From Thermogemmatispora tikiterensis (GTDB lineage Bacteria; Chloroflexota; Ktedonobacteria; Ktedonobacterales; Ktedonobacteraceae): a stretch of DNA of 64,000 nt. Of this stretch, positions 25,530 through 36,413 are shown piece after piece; within the stretch, counting starts at the first letter, position 1; each line of letters starts with the position of its first letter. The notes under the pieces are model-generated. The model saw only the letters and a program-made list of their open reading frames with translations. It did not search any database and was not told the origin of the DNA. The stretch covers positions 2,152,259-2,216,258 of the forward strand of contig NZ_MCIF01000002.1 in NCBI RefSeq assembly GCF_003268475.1. Direction: 5' to 3'. The position numbers and the translations under genes were made by a program.

Positions 25530-26468
25530 ATGATGCAGTCCCGTTCCCCCCACGAGATCGAGGCCGATGCCCCTGTTCCCACTGGCCTCGGTACAGAAGG
25601 CCGCTCCTGGCAGGGTCTGTTCTATGCCTGTCTGGCGGTTTTCTTTTTTTCAACAAGCCCCGTCTTTATTCGCCTTGCCACCCCTTTTACTTCTGTCGAA
25701 ATCGCTTTCTGGCGCCTGGCGATTGCCGCCCTGCTCGTGTTGCTATTGGGGTTGGTGACGCGCCAGTCACTGCTGCTGAGTCCCCGAGATTTGCCGCGCT
25801 TCCTGCTCTATGGGCTGGTGACAGCTCTGCACTTTATTTTTTACATCGCCTCGCTGAGCTTTACGACGATCGCTCATTCTCTGGCCATCGTCTACACCTC
25901 GCCAATTTTCGTGACGCTCTTCTCCGCCCTGGTACTGCGCGAGGCCCTGCCAATGCGCAAGTACATCGGCATCGCGGTGGCAGTAATCGGGGTGGCCTTC
26001 ATGGCCGGTTTTGAGCCGCACTATACCGCTTGCCAGCCACAAGAAGGACATTGCATGCTCCTGGGAGATAGCCTGGCTCTGCTCTCGGCTATCTGCTACG
26101 GGATCTATTCGATCGCTGGGCGTGGCGAACGGGATCGGCATCCGCTTTTCCGCTATACCTTCTATGTCTACGGTCTGGCAGCGCTTTGGCTGCTGCCGGT
26201 AATGCTCTACTTCGCCTTTGGCCATAGTTATCCGCTGCCAGCCCTGGGGGCTGTGATTGCTTTGGGAGTCCTGCCCCTCGGCTTGGGGCATACGCTTTAC
26301 AATGCCTCGCTACGGACGCTGCATGCCACTTATGCCAATCTGATCGCCACCCAGGAGGTGACTGGAGGCATTTTGCTCGGCATCCTATGGCTGCATGAGA
26401 TCCCGTCCTTGACAGCGATCATCGGCGTCATTGTGACCCTGGCCGGGATTATCAGTGTGCTGCTGTGA
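25530..26468 (+). CDS. EamA/DMT-family transporter
   Basis: A 312-residue membrane protein with ten predicted helices in two EamA repeats (about 20-155 and 180-310), as in drug/metabolite exporters. Repeat signatures include FWRLAIAALLVLLLGL, FTTIAHSLAIVYTSPIFVTLFSALVLRE and, in the second half, NLIATQEVTGGILLGILWLHE. The transported compound cannot be told. AGGAGG directly upstream fixes the ATG, not the earlier GTG. Its last 84 bp overlap the 3' end of the opposite-strand DUF429 gene. Confidence 0.9.
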   Translation: MMQSRSPHEIEADAPVPTGLGTEGRSWQGLFYACLAVFFFSTSPVFIRLATPFTSVEIAFWRLAIAALLVLLLGLVTRQSLLLSPRDLPRFLLYGLVTALHFIFYIASLSFTTIAHSLAIVYTSPIFVTLFSALVLREALPMRKYIGIAVAVIGVAFMAGFEPHYTACQPQEGHCMLLGDSLALLSAICYGIYSIAGRGERDRHPLFRYTFYVYGLAALWLLPVMLYFAFGHSYPLPALGAVIALGVLPLGLGHTLYNASLRTLHATYANLIATQEVTGGILLGILWLHEIPSLTAIIGVIVTLAGIISVLL

Positions 26469-27383
26469 AGCGGGACGGTCGCTCGACTGCGAGAGAAGTG
26501 ATCCACTGGCGTGAGCACTGGCGACAAGTGCCGGGTCGAAGATCCAGCCCTCATCGGGATTGCAGCCGACAGGCAGAAGCGCCCACAGACGATCTCGCAG
26601 CTGTTGGGGAGCGAGAGCGCTCACGTCCCCGCTGGCTTGCGCTGCCCAGGCAGCCTGGATGGCGCAGAGCAGGGCATCAAGACGGTCGCCACGCGCATCA
26701 TCCAGGCAGGCAGATTGGCAGGCTGCTGGGAGAACGAGCGTCAGATCATAGCTCTGAGTCAATTCAGGAGACGTTAGAGACATCAGCAGGCGGAGCCGTG
26801 CCTGGCGATGGGCGGCGGTGTTCTGCTCTCGGCCCTCTCCTTTGTAGGGCTGGCGCCCCAGCCAACGTCGTGCTACCAGAGCAGGATAGCCCTCCAGGAT
26901 AACACGCTCAGCCTCCGTCGGGTGGCAGGGCAGAATGCAGGCGCCGCTGGTCAGCAGACGCGGCGCCCCCTGCCAGAACATCCGGGCCAGAGGCACGCGT
27001 TGACGCATCAGGGGACTGCGCGCCTGAGCCAGAACGTCGGTAGGCCGGCGTGGCAGCTTCTGACCTGGCGGTTGGCCGGCGCTATAGCGCTGGAGAAGCG
27101 CCAGAAAGGAGGGTAATTCCAGCCGGGCTACGAGCGACACGTAGTCTGCCCAGGATGCCGGCCAGCCGAGCGCCTTCACGACCGCTGCGGGTAGACCAAA
27201 GGGGAGATCCAGGGCCGCCAGCCAGGGGCCAGGGAGACGCAGATAGGTTTCGAAGGCAGCCCAGTCGGAGCAGTCTTCCAGGCTCAGGATGGTCAGACGC
27301 CTGCCCTCTAGCTGGCCAACAGCCACCACTATCGGCTTACGATGGCAGGGAGCACTGGTGAAGTCACAGCCATAAATGCGCAT
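26385..27383 (-). CDS. DUF429-like protein
   Basis: A 332-residue protein resembling the DUF429 family, RNase-H-fold proteins of unknown role. The start MRIYGCDFTSAPCHRKPIVVA has the family's first-strand Asp (GCDFTSAP), AALDLPFGLPA has the second acidic site, and DDARGDRLDALLCAIQAAWA has a third. The last 30 or so residues are polar and lie antisense to the EamA gene, which suggests that an earlier stop codon was lost. It does not share a promoter with its neighbours. Confidence 0.75.
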   Translation of the reverse strand: MRIYGCDFTSAPCHRKPIVVAVGQLEGRRLTILSLEDCSDWAAFETYLRLPGPWLAALDLPFGLPAAVVKALGWPASWADYVSLVARLELPSFLALLQRYSAGQPPGQKLPRRPTDVLAQARSPLMRQRVPLARMFWQGAPRLLTSGACILPCHPTEAERVILEGYPALVARRWLGRQPYKGEGREQNTAAHRQARLRLLMSLTSPELTQSYDLTLVLPAACQSACLDDARGDRLDALLCAIQAAWAAQASGDVSALAPQQLRDRLWALLPVGCNPDEGWIFDPALVASAHASGSLLSQSSDRPASQQHTDNPGQGHNDADDRCQGRDLMQP

Positions 27384-27633
27384 CTTGGACAGGCCCGATC
27401 AGACAGGAAGGACCACAGAAAGCAGCCATCGAGCAGACCGCTCCGCTCGTTGCCTGGAGCCACTCACCTCATCCTATTCCATCCACCCCACCGCAGCATC
27501 TTCCATCGCCCCTATAACATCACAAGGCCACCAGAAGATGAAGTTACGCGCCCGATCCCGCCACGGCCTCAACCGCGCCTGGCCGGAGTCAGATCAAGCA
27601 AGAAAGAGCAGACAACCGCCTACTCAAGCGAGG

Positions 27634-28209
27634 CTAGAGCTGCGCGATCACACTCTTACTAATAGCACGCAGGGTCGCGAAGACCCCGATGCCACTGGAA
27701 GCCACCGCCTCGAAAGCTGGCACCCGTCGACGATTCAGGTAGCGGTCGAGCACGTGGACAGGCAAAGCCGAAGGGAGATCACGCTTATTCCACTGCATCA
27801 CAAAGGGGAAATGGCCAAGATCCTTGCCGAGGCGACGCATATACATCTCCAGCTCGGCGATGCTCTGGACGTTCTCCTCAAATTTTTCCGCCTGAGAATC
27901 GACGACAAAGACGATCCCATCGGCACCATTGAGGACAGCCAGGCGAGTACGCTCGTAGAGAATCTGCCCGGGCACCGTATACAAATGGAAGCGAGTGCGG
28001 AAACCATGCACAGTACCGAGGTCGAGGGGGAGGAAATCGAAAAAGAGCGTGCGCTCAGTCTCAGTCGCGATAGAGAGCATCTCGCCGCGGATAGCGGGGT
28101 TAATGCTCTTATACACGTACTGCAGATTGGTAGTCTTCCCACAATATCCAATGCCGTAGTAGACAATTTTGCAATGGATCTCGTGAGTAGCGATATTGAT
28201 AAGAGCCAT
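27634..28209 (-). CDS. MglA-like small Ras-family GTPase
   Basis: A 191-residue bacterial Ras-like GTPase. The P-loop is GIGYCGKTT (about 19-26), the switch II region has the MglA-type TVPGQ in place of eukaryotic DxxGQ, and WNKRDLP is the NKxD base-recognition motif. MglA proteins control polarity or gliding together with roadblock GAPs, and two roadblock genes lie directly upstream on the same strand (27 bp from the nearer one). The long opposite-strand open frame here is not a gene. Its role in this presumably filamentous Ktedonobacteria-type cell is unknown. Confidence 0.92.
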   Translation of the reverse strand: MALINIATHEIHCKIVYYGIGYCGKTTNLQYVYKSINPAIRGEMLSIATETERTLFFDFLPLDLGTVHGFRTRFHLYTVPGQILYERTRLAVLNGADGIVFVVDSQAEKFEENVQSIAELEMYMRRLGKDLGHFPFVMQWNKRDLPSALPVHVLDRYLNRRRVPAFEAVASSGIGVFATLRAISKSVIAQL

Positions 28210-28236
28210 AGAAACCAGTTACCTCGGAAGCAGGCC

Positions 28237-28731
28237 CTAATCGCGGAAAAGCAAATCGATTGTATCCTCGACAGAGGAACGGAATTCCACATTAATGACC
28301 GACGTCTTTCGGCGAGACGTATCGGCTTTGACGCGCGCGAGCACGCGCACCAGCTCATCGGTGGCTTTTTTAGACAAGACCTTCACCAGGCCGATATGGG
28401 TCAGTTTATCGAAGACGATCACCAGCAGCCACTGTTCTTCGACCAGGGTAGTATAGATATTCTCGTGCATGCCCTGCTGGAAGATCGTACGGAAATCCTT
28501 CTCGCCGAGGAGTTCGGCCACCTGGCGAGAGGAAGAGAACGCGCCGGCCAGCAAGGCGCCCAGGGAAGTCACATTGCGGCGCACCCCATTGCCGAAGTTA
28601 GAGATCACCTGGCCGCTCTTATCGAGCAACATCACAGTGGACGCGCTGGTATCGTGCAACAACTTGCTCAGTGTCGCCCGGATAGCCTCAAGTTCATGAT
28701 CCGAAATAACCAGATTTGATAATTGCTCCAT
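28237..28731 (-). CDS. roadblock/LC7 domain protein (MglB-like, longer)
   Basis: A 164-residue roadblock/LC7 protein. The core (about 10-115) begins ELEAIRATLSKLLHDTSAST, with LLDKSGQVISNFG, TSLGALLAGAFSSSRQVAELLGE and LVIVFDKLTHIGLVKVLSKKA. An extra C-terminal helix of about 45 residues follows. Such proteins dimerise and act as GAPs or scaffolds for MglA-type GTPases. GGAGG lies about 10 nt before the chosen ATG, and 18 upstream codons are also open. Confidence 0.87.
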   Translation of the reverse strand: MEQLSNLVISDHELEAIRATLSKLLHDTSASTVMLLDKSGQVISNFGNGVRRNVTSLGALLAGAFSSSRQVAELLGEKDFRTIFQQGMHENIYTTLVEEQWLLVIVFDKLTHIGLVKVLSKKATDELVRVLARVKADTSRRKTSVINVEFRSSVEDTIDLLFRD

Positions 28732-28910
28732 GTACGCGCCGCCTCCGGTCCGGTACAACAAGCTTAGCGTGCACAGCACAGGCACAGCTTCATGAGCGCC
28801 AGCGAGCAGCGGGCGTCATGAACAAACCGAAGCAAGAACGAAAGAACGAACAATAGAAAGAGAAACGAACGAGCAAGCCAGTGAGCGAGCGAGTGAGCGC
28901 CGGCGCCTGA

Positions 28911-29276
28911 TCAAGCGATATCGAGCGCTTCGAGGATCTCATCGCGGCTACTTTTGACCAGATGGCGTACCCGCCCCAGCGCTGAAGCGGAGTCGAACAC
29001 CGTCACGATCAGCGCGAAGTCGCCCAGGGGGTCAGCGCTCACCAGGCCATGCTCGAACTCGACAAGAGCGCCAACAAGCCCGCCGCGAGCGACCTCCCGT
29101 CCCAGAGCCTCCGCGGCGCTCAGGCCGCTAGTCATAATGGCCCCCACAGCTTCGAGGTCCTCCTTGCTATCGCGGGGGACCCCCTCGATAAGCAGGCCAT
29201 CGCGTCCGACAAGGATGGCCATCCTCACGCCTGGGATGGTTAGGAAGCGGCCTAGTGCCTGCTTCAGGTCAACCAT
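28911..29276 (-). CDS. roadblock/LC7 domain protein (MglB-like, short)
   Basis: A 121-residue single roadblock domain: ALGRFLTIPGVRMAILVGRD, LEAVGAIMTSGLSAAEALGREV, VEFEHGLVSADPLGDFALIVTVFD and a final helix. It is the first gene of the three-gene roadblock-roadblock-MglA set. The 179-bp gap to the next gene is filled with GAAC/GAGC simple repeats. Two different roadblock proteins could form a heterodimeric GAP. Confidence 0.88.
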   Translation of the reverse strand: MVDLKQALGRFLTIPGVRMAILVGRDGLLIEGVPRDSKEDLEAVGAIMTSGLSAAEALGREVARGGLVGALVEFEHGLVSADPLGDFALIVTVFDSASALGRVRHLVKSSRDEILEALDIA

Positions 29277-29742
29277 GCTCTCCTCCGTCTCTCACGGAAC
29301 GCACCACCGCAACGGGTCGGTTGGTAAGTCGGTCGGTCGATCGATCGTATAGAATAGAATTGCCCTCTCTCGCCCATCAGCTAGCGAGCTAGCGAGCAAA
29401 AGAAGCCACAAGAATATCTGAACGGGTTGCACCTCGCGGCAGGTGGATGAAGGGAACACCGGTGCCAATTATTCAGCCTGTTCCCGCCTATGCTCTGCCA
29501 TACGGGGACTGCTGGTATTGTATACGATACGGCTTGAGAGCGCAACCAGGTGAGACTTCTTGGCTAATGGTTATATGTAGATGGATGAGCAATACACCGG
29601 CTATCCCGGTCTCGGGTCAGACCTGGCCAGGAGCAGGATCGGCAGGCCGGGCCAGGAAGGGTGGTGAGCAGTTATCTTTCCCATCGACAGTCAGTACACT
29701 CTATATCAGGTAAGTGAGTACTCAACCAATTCAGGAGGAATT
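29277..29742. other. intergenic region with tetranucleotide repeats
   Basis: Holds (GGTC)n and (GATC)n runs near 29315-29345 and a GCTAGCGA repeat near 29380, then ordinary sequence before the amidase. On the minus strand TTCTATACGA could carry the roadblock gene's -10. AGGAGGAATT is the amidase ribosome-binding site. Confidence 0.45.
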
Positions 29743-30504
29743 ATGGACGAACCAGGGGCGCTGTGGCGCCCTTCGCCTCATTACTTCGCTGGTCGGCGAG
29801 GGGAGCGACCACGCTGGATCATTGTGCATGGGACCGCCGGTTTCGCCACTGCCGAAGAGGTGGTAGCCTTTTTTCAGCGTCCCGAGACGGAGGCGAGCAC
29901 GCATTATCTCATTGCACGCGATGGGCGCATCTTCCAGCTTGTACGCGAGGCCGATGCCGCCTGGGGCAACGGCGCAGTGAGCCGGGGGCATGACCGCTGG
30001 TGGAGAACAATCAGCAATCCCAACTATGTGACGCTTTCGATCGAGCATCATAAGCTGAGGCGCGATAATGGAGACGAGCTGACCGAGGCCCAAAAGCAGG
30101 CCAGCTTTTTATTGATTGATCATCTGTGTGAGCGGCATGGCATTCCGCGACGGCGAGCCGATGCCCAAGGGGGCATTACCGGTCATTTCTCGCTCGATCC
30201 ACAAGGACGTAGCTACTGTCCCGGGCCTTACCCCTGGGACGAACTTTTTGCCTACCTGGCTCGCAATGGCCAGTCTCAGGCCGCTGGCGGGATCAGGCCC
30301 ACGCCTCAGATGCTCTCCCAGCCTCCTGATCACACCAGTACGGTTGCCGATAGAGACTCTGTCTGCGTAGCACTGCGGCAGCAGCTGGAAGAGCTGCGCG
30401 AGGTAGCGGCAGACTTCCAGCGCCGGCTGATCAACGCCGAGCTGGAGCTCGCCCGGCTCCAGGGCCAGGAAAAGCCACCAGGCAGCCGGCCTCCAAAACG
30501 CTAG
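29743..30504 (+). CDS. N-acetylmuramoyl-L-alanine amidase (amidase_2/PGRP type)
   Basis: A 253-residue zinc amidase that cleaves the bond between MurNAc and L-Ala in peptidoglycan. Zinc ligands are suggested by IIVHGTAG, TGHFSLDP and YCPGPYPW. THYLIARDGRIFQLVREADAAWGNG is the typical substrate-groove segment. No signal peptide is visible at the N-terminus (MDEPGALWRPSPHYFAG), so it may be cytosolic or exported another way. After the catalytic domain (to about 170) lies a roughly 80-residue tail ending in a predicted coiled coil (QQLEELREVAADFQRRL). Confidence 0.9.
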   Translation: MDEPGALWRPSPHYFAGRRGERPRWIIVHGTAGFATAEEVVAFFQRPETEASTHYLIARDGRIFQLVREADAAWGNGAVSRGHDRWWRTISNPNYVTLSIEHHKLRRDNGDELTEAQKQASFLLIDHLCERHGIPRRRADAQGGITGHFSLDPQGRSYCPGPYPWDELFAYLARNGQSQAAGGIRPTPQMLSQPPDHTSTVADRDSVCVALRQQLEELREVAADFQRRLINAELELARLQGQEKPPGSRPPKR

Positions 30505-30589
30505 TGCAGCAGAGCAGATCGCGCACCTTGCTGAGGTCTTGTCTCCGCGCCTGGCGCTGCTGACAGGGCTGGGAGGAGCGACGAGTGAG

Positions 30590-30630
30590 TTGCAGTGGTT
30601 GCCGGCCAGGGCTGCGACAAGCCACTGCAA
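30590..30630. terminator. hairpin between converging amidase and guaB genes
   Basis: A perfect 9-bp repeat TTGCAGTGG and CCACTGCAA with a 23-nt loop lies between the two stop codons, a likely shared transcription end point. Confidence 0.5.
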
Positions 30631-30654
30631 TCCACTACGATAGGCCCACTGATC

Positions 30655-32235
<1,581 letters not shown>

Positions 32236-32250
32236 TCAACATACGCAAAC

Positions 32251-32310
32251 GCCCGGCACGTGGTCCCGCGTCCTCCACACTGTGGAGTTCCATCGGTTGT
32301 TGTGCCGGGC
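32251..32310 (-). ncRNA. candidate structured RNA element in the guaB leader
   Basis: An outer 9-bp stem GCCCGGCAC/GTGCCGGGC closes a region that holds an inner 6-bp hairpin CTCCAC-AGT-GTGGAG. The element ends 36 nt before the guaB ATG, just ahead of its ribosome-binding site. Two nested perfect stems with asymmetric joining strands look like an aptamer or a protein-binding site. I cannot match it to a known riboswitch class. Confidence 0.4.
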
Positions 32311-32763
32311 CACTCGTTCCTCTTGCACGGGGTAGACGAGCACCGGATACGTACGGGACGCCTCCCTGCCGGGCTTGCTCTCTCTTCGCCTGGCCTGTCC
32401 GGCGCGACTGCTGCAGGATTGCGCTCTCGCCGCCGGGAGGTCGCTGGCTCTTCTCCCTCTGGCTTGCGTGGGAATGCTCACGTCTCTTTCAGAGGGCGCT
32501 TTTCTCTGGTCTCCTGCTCCTGCTATTACGCTGGCTTCCTTCGAGCAGCACGGCAGGCAGGACGCCTGTCCTTCTTGAGCTACAATGACTCTTTGACTGA
32601 CACTCGTTCTCTCGCTGACCGCCCGCCGCCTCGGTTGCTCCGTTAGACTGGCTCCCTCCTCAGTCAGTCATTCCTCGATCAGCTGGTCAGCCAATCAGCC
32701 AGTCTCTTCCCTGACAACCTAAGTGGGGCGTCAGCTCGACGCTCTCAGCTGTTTGTTCCTTCT

Positions 32764-32793
32764 ATAAGAACATATCTTTTCCCCCTCTGTCAA
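32764..32793 (-). promoter_or_regulatory. putative guaB promoter
   Basis: On the minus strand a perfect TTGACA is followed 18 bp later by TCTTAT (four of six matches to the consensus -10). This would give a leader of about 540 nt for guaB. Confidence 0.45.
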
Positions 32794-33001
32794 GGCACGG
32801 CAGAGAGGAGCAGCTCCCACTTATTTCTGCTACTTATACCTCCTCCGGTACAATATGAATAAAGGTGTTTCTTGTGTAAAATGCGAGTCTGGCCATGATG
32901 CGGGCCTCTCGCTCGCCATGACCGCTCGCCTGTTCCTATCTCCTCATCTGTCAGCACACGGAGGCGCAGGGTGGAAGGAGAAGAGGAAGGAGGAAAAGGT
33001 T

Positions 33002-34528
33002 ATGATAGGGCAGCAACCAAACGGCAGGGATGCCACTATGCAAACCGGGACCGGTGGTCCGCCGGGCCGCGTTTCCCGGGCGATCTGCCCGCCAGCGCTC
33101 TCCCATTACTACACGAGACGGGCCTTGCCACGGCCTATCGGATCGCTTGATCTCTGTCTGCTATACTTCACAGCCTTGTTCACCCCTGGCCCGCTGCTGC
33201 AGCTGACCAGGGAAGGATCGTCGGCCTTGCTGGCCGTCGTCTTGGGCACGGTAAGCCTCTTGCTCCCTATGACGCTGGCTACTTCGCAGTTGATGGCACT
33301 GGCTCCCTCCGAGGGAGCACTCTATGCCTGGACCGCACGCTTACTCGGACCGTACTGGGGCACGGTTGTGGGCATCAGCGACTGGCTGCCCGGTCTGCTG
33401 GCCACCGTCAGCGCGCTGGCGAGTTTGGTGACGACGCTGCAGAGCCTGAAAGCAGGCTGGCTGGCAGAACCGTGGCAGCGAGGACTGGTGATCATGATCG
33501 TGCTGGCGCTGTTGCTACTGCTGGGCCGGCAACGGCAGCGTACGGTGCAGCGTATCGTGAACACGTTCAGCACACTGACACTGGCCATTGTGATCCTCAG
33601 CGGAATCTGCAGCCTGGTACTGCTGCAGCAGCGAGCGTGGCGGCTCCCACCCTCCTGGCGCCCAGGCTGGCCCGTCGCTGGGTCCTCACGCCCGTCTGAC
33701 AGTCTGGTCGCTTTGCTCTATCTCGGCTATAGCGCCCCTTTGAGCATGGCTGGCGAGCTGCGCCCCGGCCTCGCTCCAGGCCGCCCATTGCTTGGGAGCG
33801 CCCTACTGGTCTGCAGCAGCTATCTGCTCGTCGCGCTCGCCGCTCTGGTCACACCCGGCGGCGAGCCGGGCCTTGTGCTTGAGATGGCCCTGGGCCACGC
33901 TGCTGGCAATATGGCCCTGGTCGGCTTGCTGGCATTCTACCTCTGCGCGGCCCTCGTCCATACTTCCGCCGGCGCACGCCTGCTGTTTGTGGCCAGCCTC
34001 GACGGCCTTTTACCAACTGGATTGGCCTTGCTTAACCGGGAACGAATTCCGTGGCGCGCTTTCGTGACACAAACACTACTCACCGGTGTTCTAGCCGCTG
34101 TTTTGTTAGTAGCACTGCCCCTGGTGCCATCAGAGGCGGCTTTTTCCTCAGTAGCTATGGCCCTGCCGCTGGCAACCATGACGCTGCTGCGCCTGTTCGT
34201 CGCTTTCTTCTGTTTCTATATGATGACGCTGCTCTCCTATCAGCAGCCATCCCTGGCCCTGGGAGGAAGAGCTACGGCTTCCTGGCTGCTGCGCTCAGGT
34301 ACAATGGTGGGCGCAACGGGCAGCACCCTGGCCATGCTGGATATTCTGACCCACTCCTGGACCCCCATGCTCCCCAACTCTAACTGGACACTCCTGGTCG
34401 GTAGCCTGCTTATTCTGTGTATGAGTGCAGCTACTCTGGCAGCGCTGCCAGCAACGGCCCGGGCTAGCCGTCTTGGTCCTCGCCTGTTTCAGTGGCTGCA
34501 AGGGGAAGGTGATCCAGATGCAGGATAA
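33002..34528 (+). CDS. APC-superfamily amino-acid permease-like protein
   Basis: A 508-residue membrane protein with about 12 helices. The first helix pair shows SLDLCLLYFTALFTPGPLLQLTREGSSAL, and PSEGALYAWTARLLGPYWGTVVGISDWLPG matches the APC pattern of a Gly-rich transport region before the third helix. Substrate unknown; amino acids or amines are typical. The ATG is selected for AAGGAGG 8 nt upstream, and the frame is open for 49 further codons. The N-terminus of about 40 residues is polar and precedes the first helix. Confidence 0.82.
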   Translation: MIGQQPNGRDATMQTGTGGPPGRVSRAICPPALSHYYTRRALPRPIGSLDLCLLYFTALFTPGPLLQLTREGSSALLAVVLGTVSLLLPMTLATSQLMALAPSEGALYAWTARLLGPYWGTVVGISDWLPGLLATVSALASLVTTLQSLKAGWLAEPWQRGLVIMIVLALLLLLGRQRQRTVQRIVNTFSTLTLAIVILSGICSLVLLQQRAWRLPPSWRPGWPVAGSSRPSDSLVALLYLGYSAPLSMAGELRPGLAPGRPLLGSALLVCSSYLLVALAALVTPGGEPGLVLEMALGHAAGNMALVGLLAFYLCAALVHTSAGARLLFVASLDGLLPTGLALLNRERIPWRAFVTQTLLTGVLAAVLLVALPLVPSEAAFSSVAMALPLATMTLLRLFVAFFCFYMMTLLSYQQPSLALGGRATASWLLRSGTMVGATGSTLAMLDILTHSWTPMLPNSNWTLLVGSLLILCMSAATLAALPATARASRLGPRLFQWLQGEGDPDAG

Positions 34529-34820
34529 GACTCACGCGCAGGAGAGAGGGCATCCACCGCTCCACTGAGGTGCTGGCTTTCAGCTCAGGTCGCTCAAGGA
34601 CACCTTTTGCCGTTTCCCCAGCGCAGGCTCAGTGGAAAATCTCAAGGAAGTATACAAGCCGAATGCTGGCAGCTTGCAAAATTATGGCTGAAAAGTTACA
34701 ATGATACACTGAGATCGAAATATTCAAATTATCGGTCTACTTCTTGTGTATCAGGAAGAGACGCCTCCGGGAGCATAGAGGTTTTCAGCAGTAGAAGTAG
34801 AAAGGACGGGTAGTAATAGC
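34529..34820. other. intergenic region with promoter of the two-HTH regulator
   Basis: About 290 bp. Apart from the promoter listed next, no feature is recognised. Confidence 0.4.
34674..34702 (+). promoter_or_regulatory. promoter of the XRE-type regulator gene
   Basis: TTGCAA and TACAAT with a 17-bp spacer, about 120 bp upstream of the start codon. The region is AT-rich compared with its surroundings. Confidence 0.6.
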
Positions 34821-36389
34821 ATGGCAGCTGAGTGGTGGCGGAGCTATGGAGCCTTCGATCCCGAAGACGAACACGGTCACTATCCACATTCCGGACAGGT
34901 TGTAGCACATTACCGCCGACAAAAGGGGTGGTCTCAAGCTGAACTGGCACGTCGGCTGGGCGTTCACGCGCGCATGATCTACTATCTAGAGAAGCAGCAA
35001 CAGGGACTTGATTCGCTCAAGCGGCGGCGCCAACTGGTTGAGCTGCTGGCCATTCCACCGGAGCTGCTGGGGCTTGATCCCCAGCATCCGCGACTCATCG
35101 GCTCGCCGCCCTGGTGGGTACAGGAGGGCTACCCGGCCTTTCCCGCCGGGGATGACGGCTATCCGCTGCCAGGAGCGGTCATCAAGTATTACCGTCTGCA
35201 GCAAGTCAGACGGCAACAGAGTGGCGAGCGCTCCTGGACCCAGGCTGACCTGGCGGAGGCTCTCGGCCTGTCAGAGCTGGCAATCCGTCGCATGGAGAAC
35301 CGCAGCGACTATCTGGATTCCTCACGGCGCCGGCGCATGCTCTCCGTGATCCTGGGCATCCCTCCCCATTTGCTGGGGCTAGATGCGCGACGCCCTTCAG
35401 TCCCTCGTTTCCCCCTTCCTCCCTCACCTACCTCTCTCCTCCTCAGCGAGAATAGCGAGGAGCCTCTGCTGGTCACCTACCAGCGCCAGCAAGCAGAACT
35501 CTACGCCGAATTTCGGGCCAGTCGCCAGCCGGAGCTACTGACACGAGCCTGGCGCCGTCTCACCTATCTGAAGCGGCTATTACCTCTTATCCAAAATGAG
35601 CTGTTAGATAATATCTTACGTTTAGAATTTAACTATGCCCAACTGGTGGCCGACGGGCTGGCTGACCTCTATGGTGTAGCGAGCGCCCTGCCATTCGTCC
35701 AGCACTGCCTGTCCATCGCCCGCAGTTGGGAGCAGGCCAGCGGCCAGAGCAAGACGCCGGGGGAGAGCATCTACCGCGATCTGCTGGCCAATGCTCTGAT
35801 CGGGCAGGCGATTGCTCATTTCGAGCTGGGAGAAGCGGAGGCGGCTCGCCACCATGCAGGAGAGGCCCTCGAACGCTTAGCCGAGACTTGTTCTTCCGTT
35901 CAGCGCTTTGTACTGGAGGAGGCTGCGCACATTCTGGCCCACCTGGCCAGAGATGAGCCAGAGCGCAAGCAAGCGCTGGTACTGCTCGACCAGGCAGGCC
36001 AGTTGCTAAGCCAAGCCAGTGAGGATGACGATCCCTACCTTCTGGCTGCCGATGTCGGCTACTATCATCTCAACCGTGCCAGAACGCTGCTGGCTCTGGG
36101 TCAGGCACGCCAGGCCCTTGGCGAGCTAGACCAGGCCAGTCAGCATACACAGCCGCTCTTCACGACGCGCCGACTCTTCATTGTGATCTATCGGGCCCTG
36201 GCCCACCTGATGCTGAAGGACTACGAAGTTGCGACCTCGCTGGCAATCCAGGCCGCCGGCGAAGCACGGGCGCTTAACGCCCGGCGAGCCTTGGCTCACC
36301 TCAGCCTTCTCTACCAGCGTCTCAAGACAAGCCCCTATGGCGGTACGCCTGGCGTGGCGCGTCTCGGATGGCTGCTTGGCGAACGCTAA
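34821..36389 (+). CDS. XRE-type regulator with two HTH domains and helical repeats
   Basis: A 522-residue protein with two Cro/C1-type helix-turn-helix domains in tandem (about 25-70, GWSQAELARRLGVHARMIYYLE; about 110-170, SWTQADLAEALGLSELAIRRME), each ending in an IPPELLGLD-type tail. Residues 200-510 form TPR-like helical repeats (AHFELGEAEAARHHAGEALE and others). The layout is common in Ktedonobacteria and resembles regulators that sense peptides or proteins through TPRs. AAAGGACGGG precedes the ATG. It lies tail to tail with the ABC exporter genes, so a target is not implied. Confidence 0.87.
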   Translation: MAAEWWRSYGAFDPEDEHGHYPHSGQVVAHYRRQKGWSQAELARRLGVHARMIYYLEKQQQGLDSLKRRRQLVELLAIPPELLGLDPQHPRLIGSPPWWVQEGYPAFPAGDDGYPLPGAVIKYYRLQQVRRQQSGERSWTQADLAEALGLSELAIRRMENRSDYLDSSRRRRMLSVILGIPPHLLGLDARRPSVPRFPLPPSPTSLLLSENSEEPLLVTYQRQQAELYAEFRASRQPELLTRAWRRLTYLKRLLPLIQNELLDNILRLEFNYAQLVADGLADLYGVASALPFVQHCLSIARSWEQASGQSKTPGESIYRDLLANALIGQAIAHFELGEAEAARHHAGEALERLAETCSSVQRFVLEEAAHILAHLARDEPERKQALVLLDQAGQLLSQASEDDDPYLLAADVGYYHLNRARTLLALGQARQALGELDQASQHTQPLFTTRRLFIVIYRALAHLMLKDYEVATSLAIQAAGEARALNARRALAHLSLLYQRLKTSPYGGTPGVARLGWLLGER

Positions 36390-36413
36390 CGGCAGGGCAG
36401 GAGGCCAGGCCAC

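Noticed and set aside
27376..28719. A 447-codon open frame on the plus strand opposite the MglA and roadblock genes
   Set aside because: It is antisense to two clear protein families, with composition typical of a mirror of GC-rich coding DNA and no ribosome-binding site.
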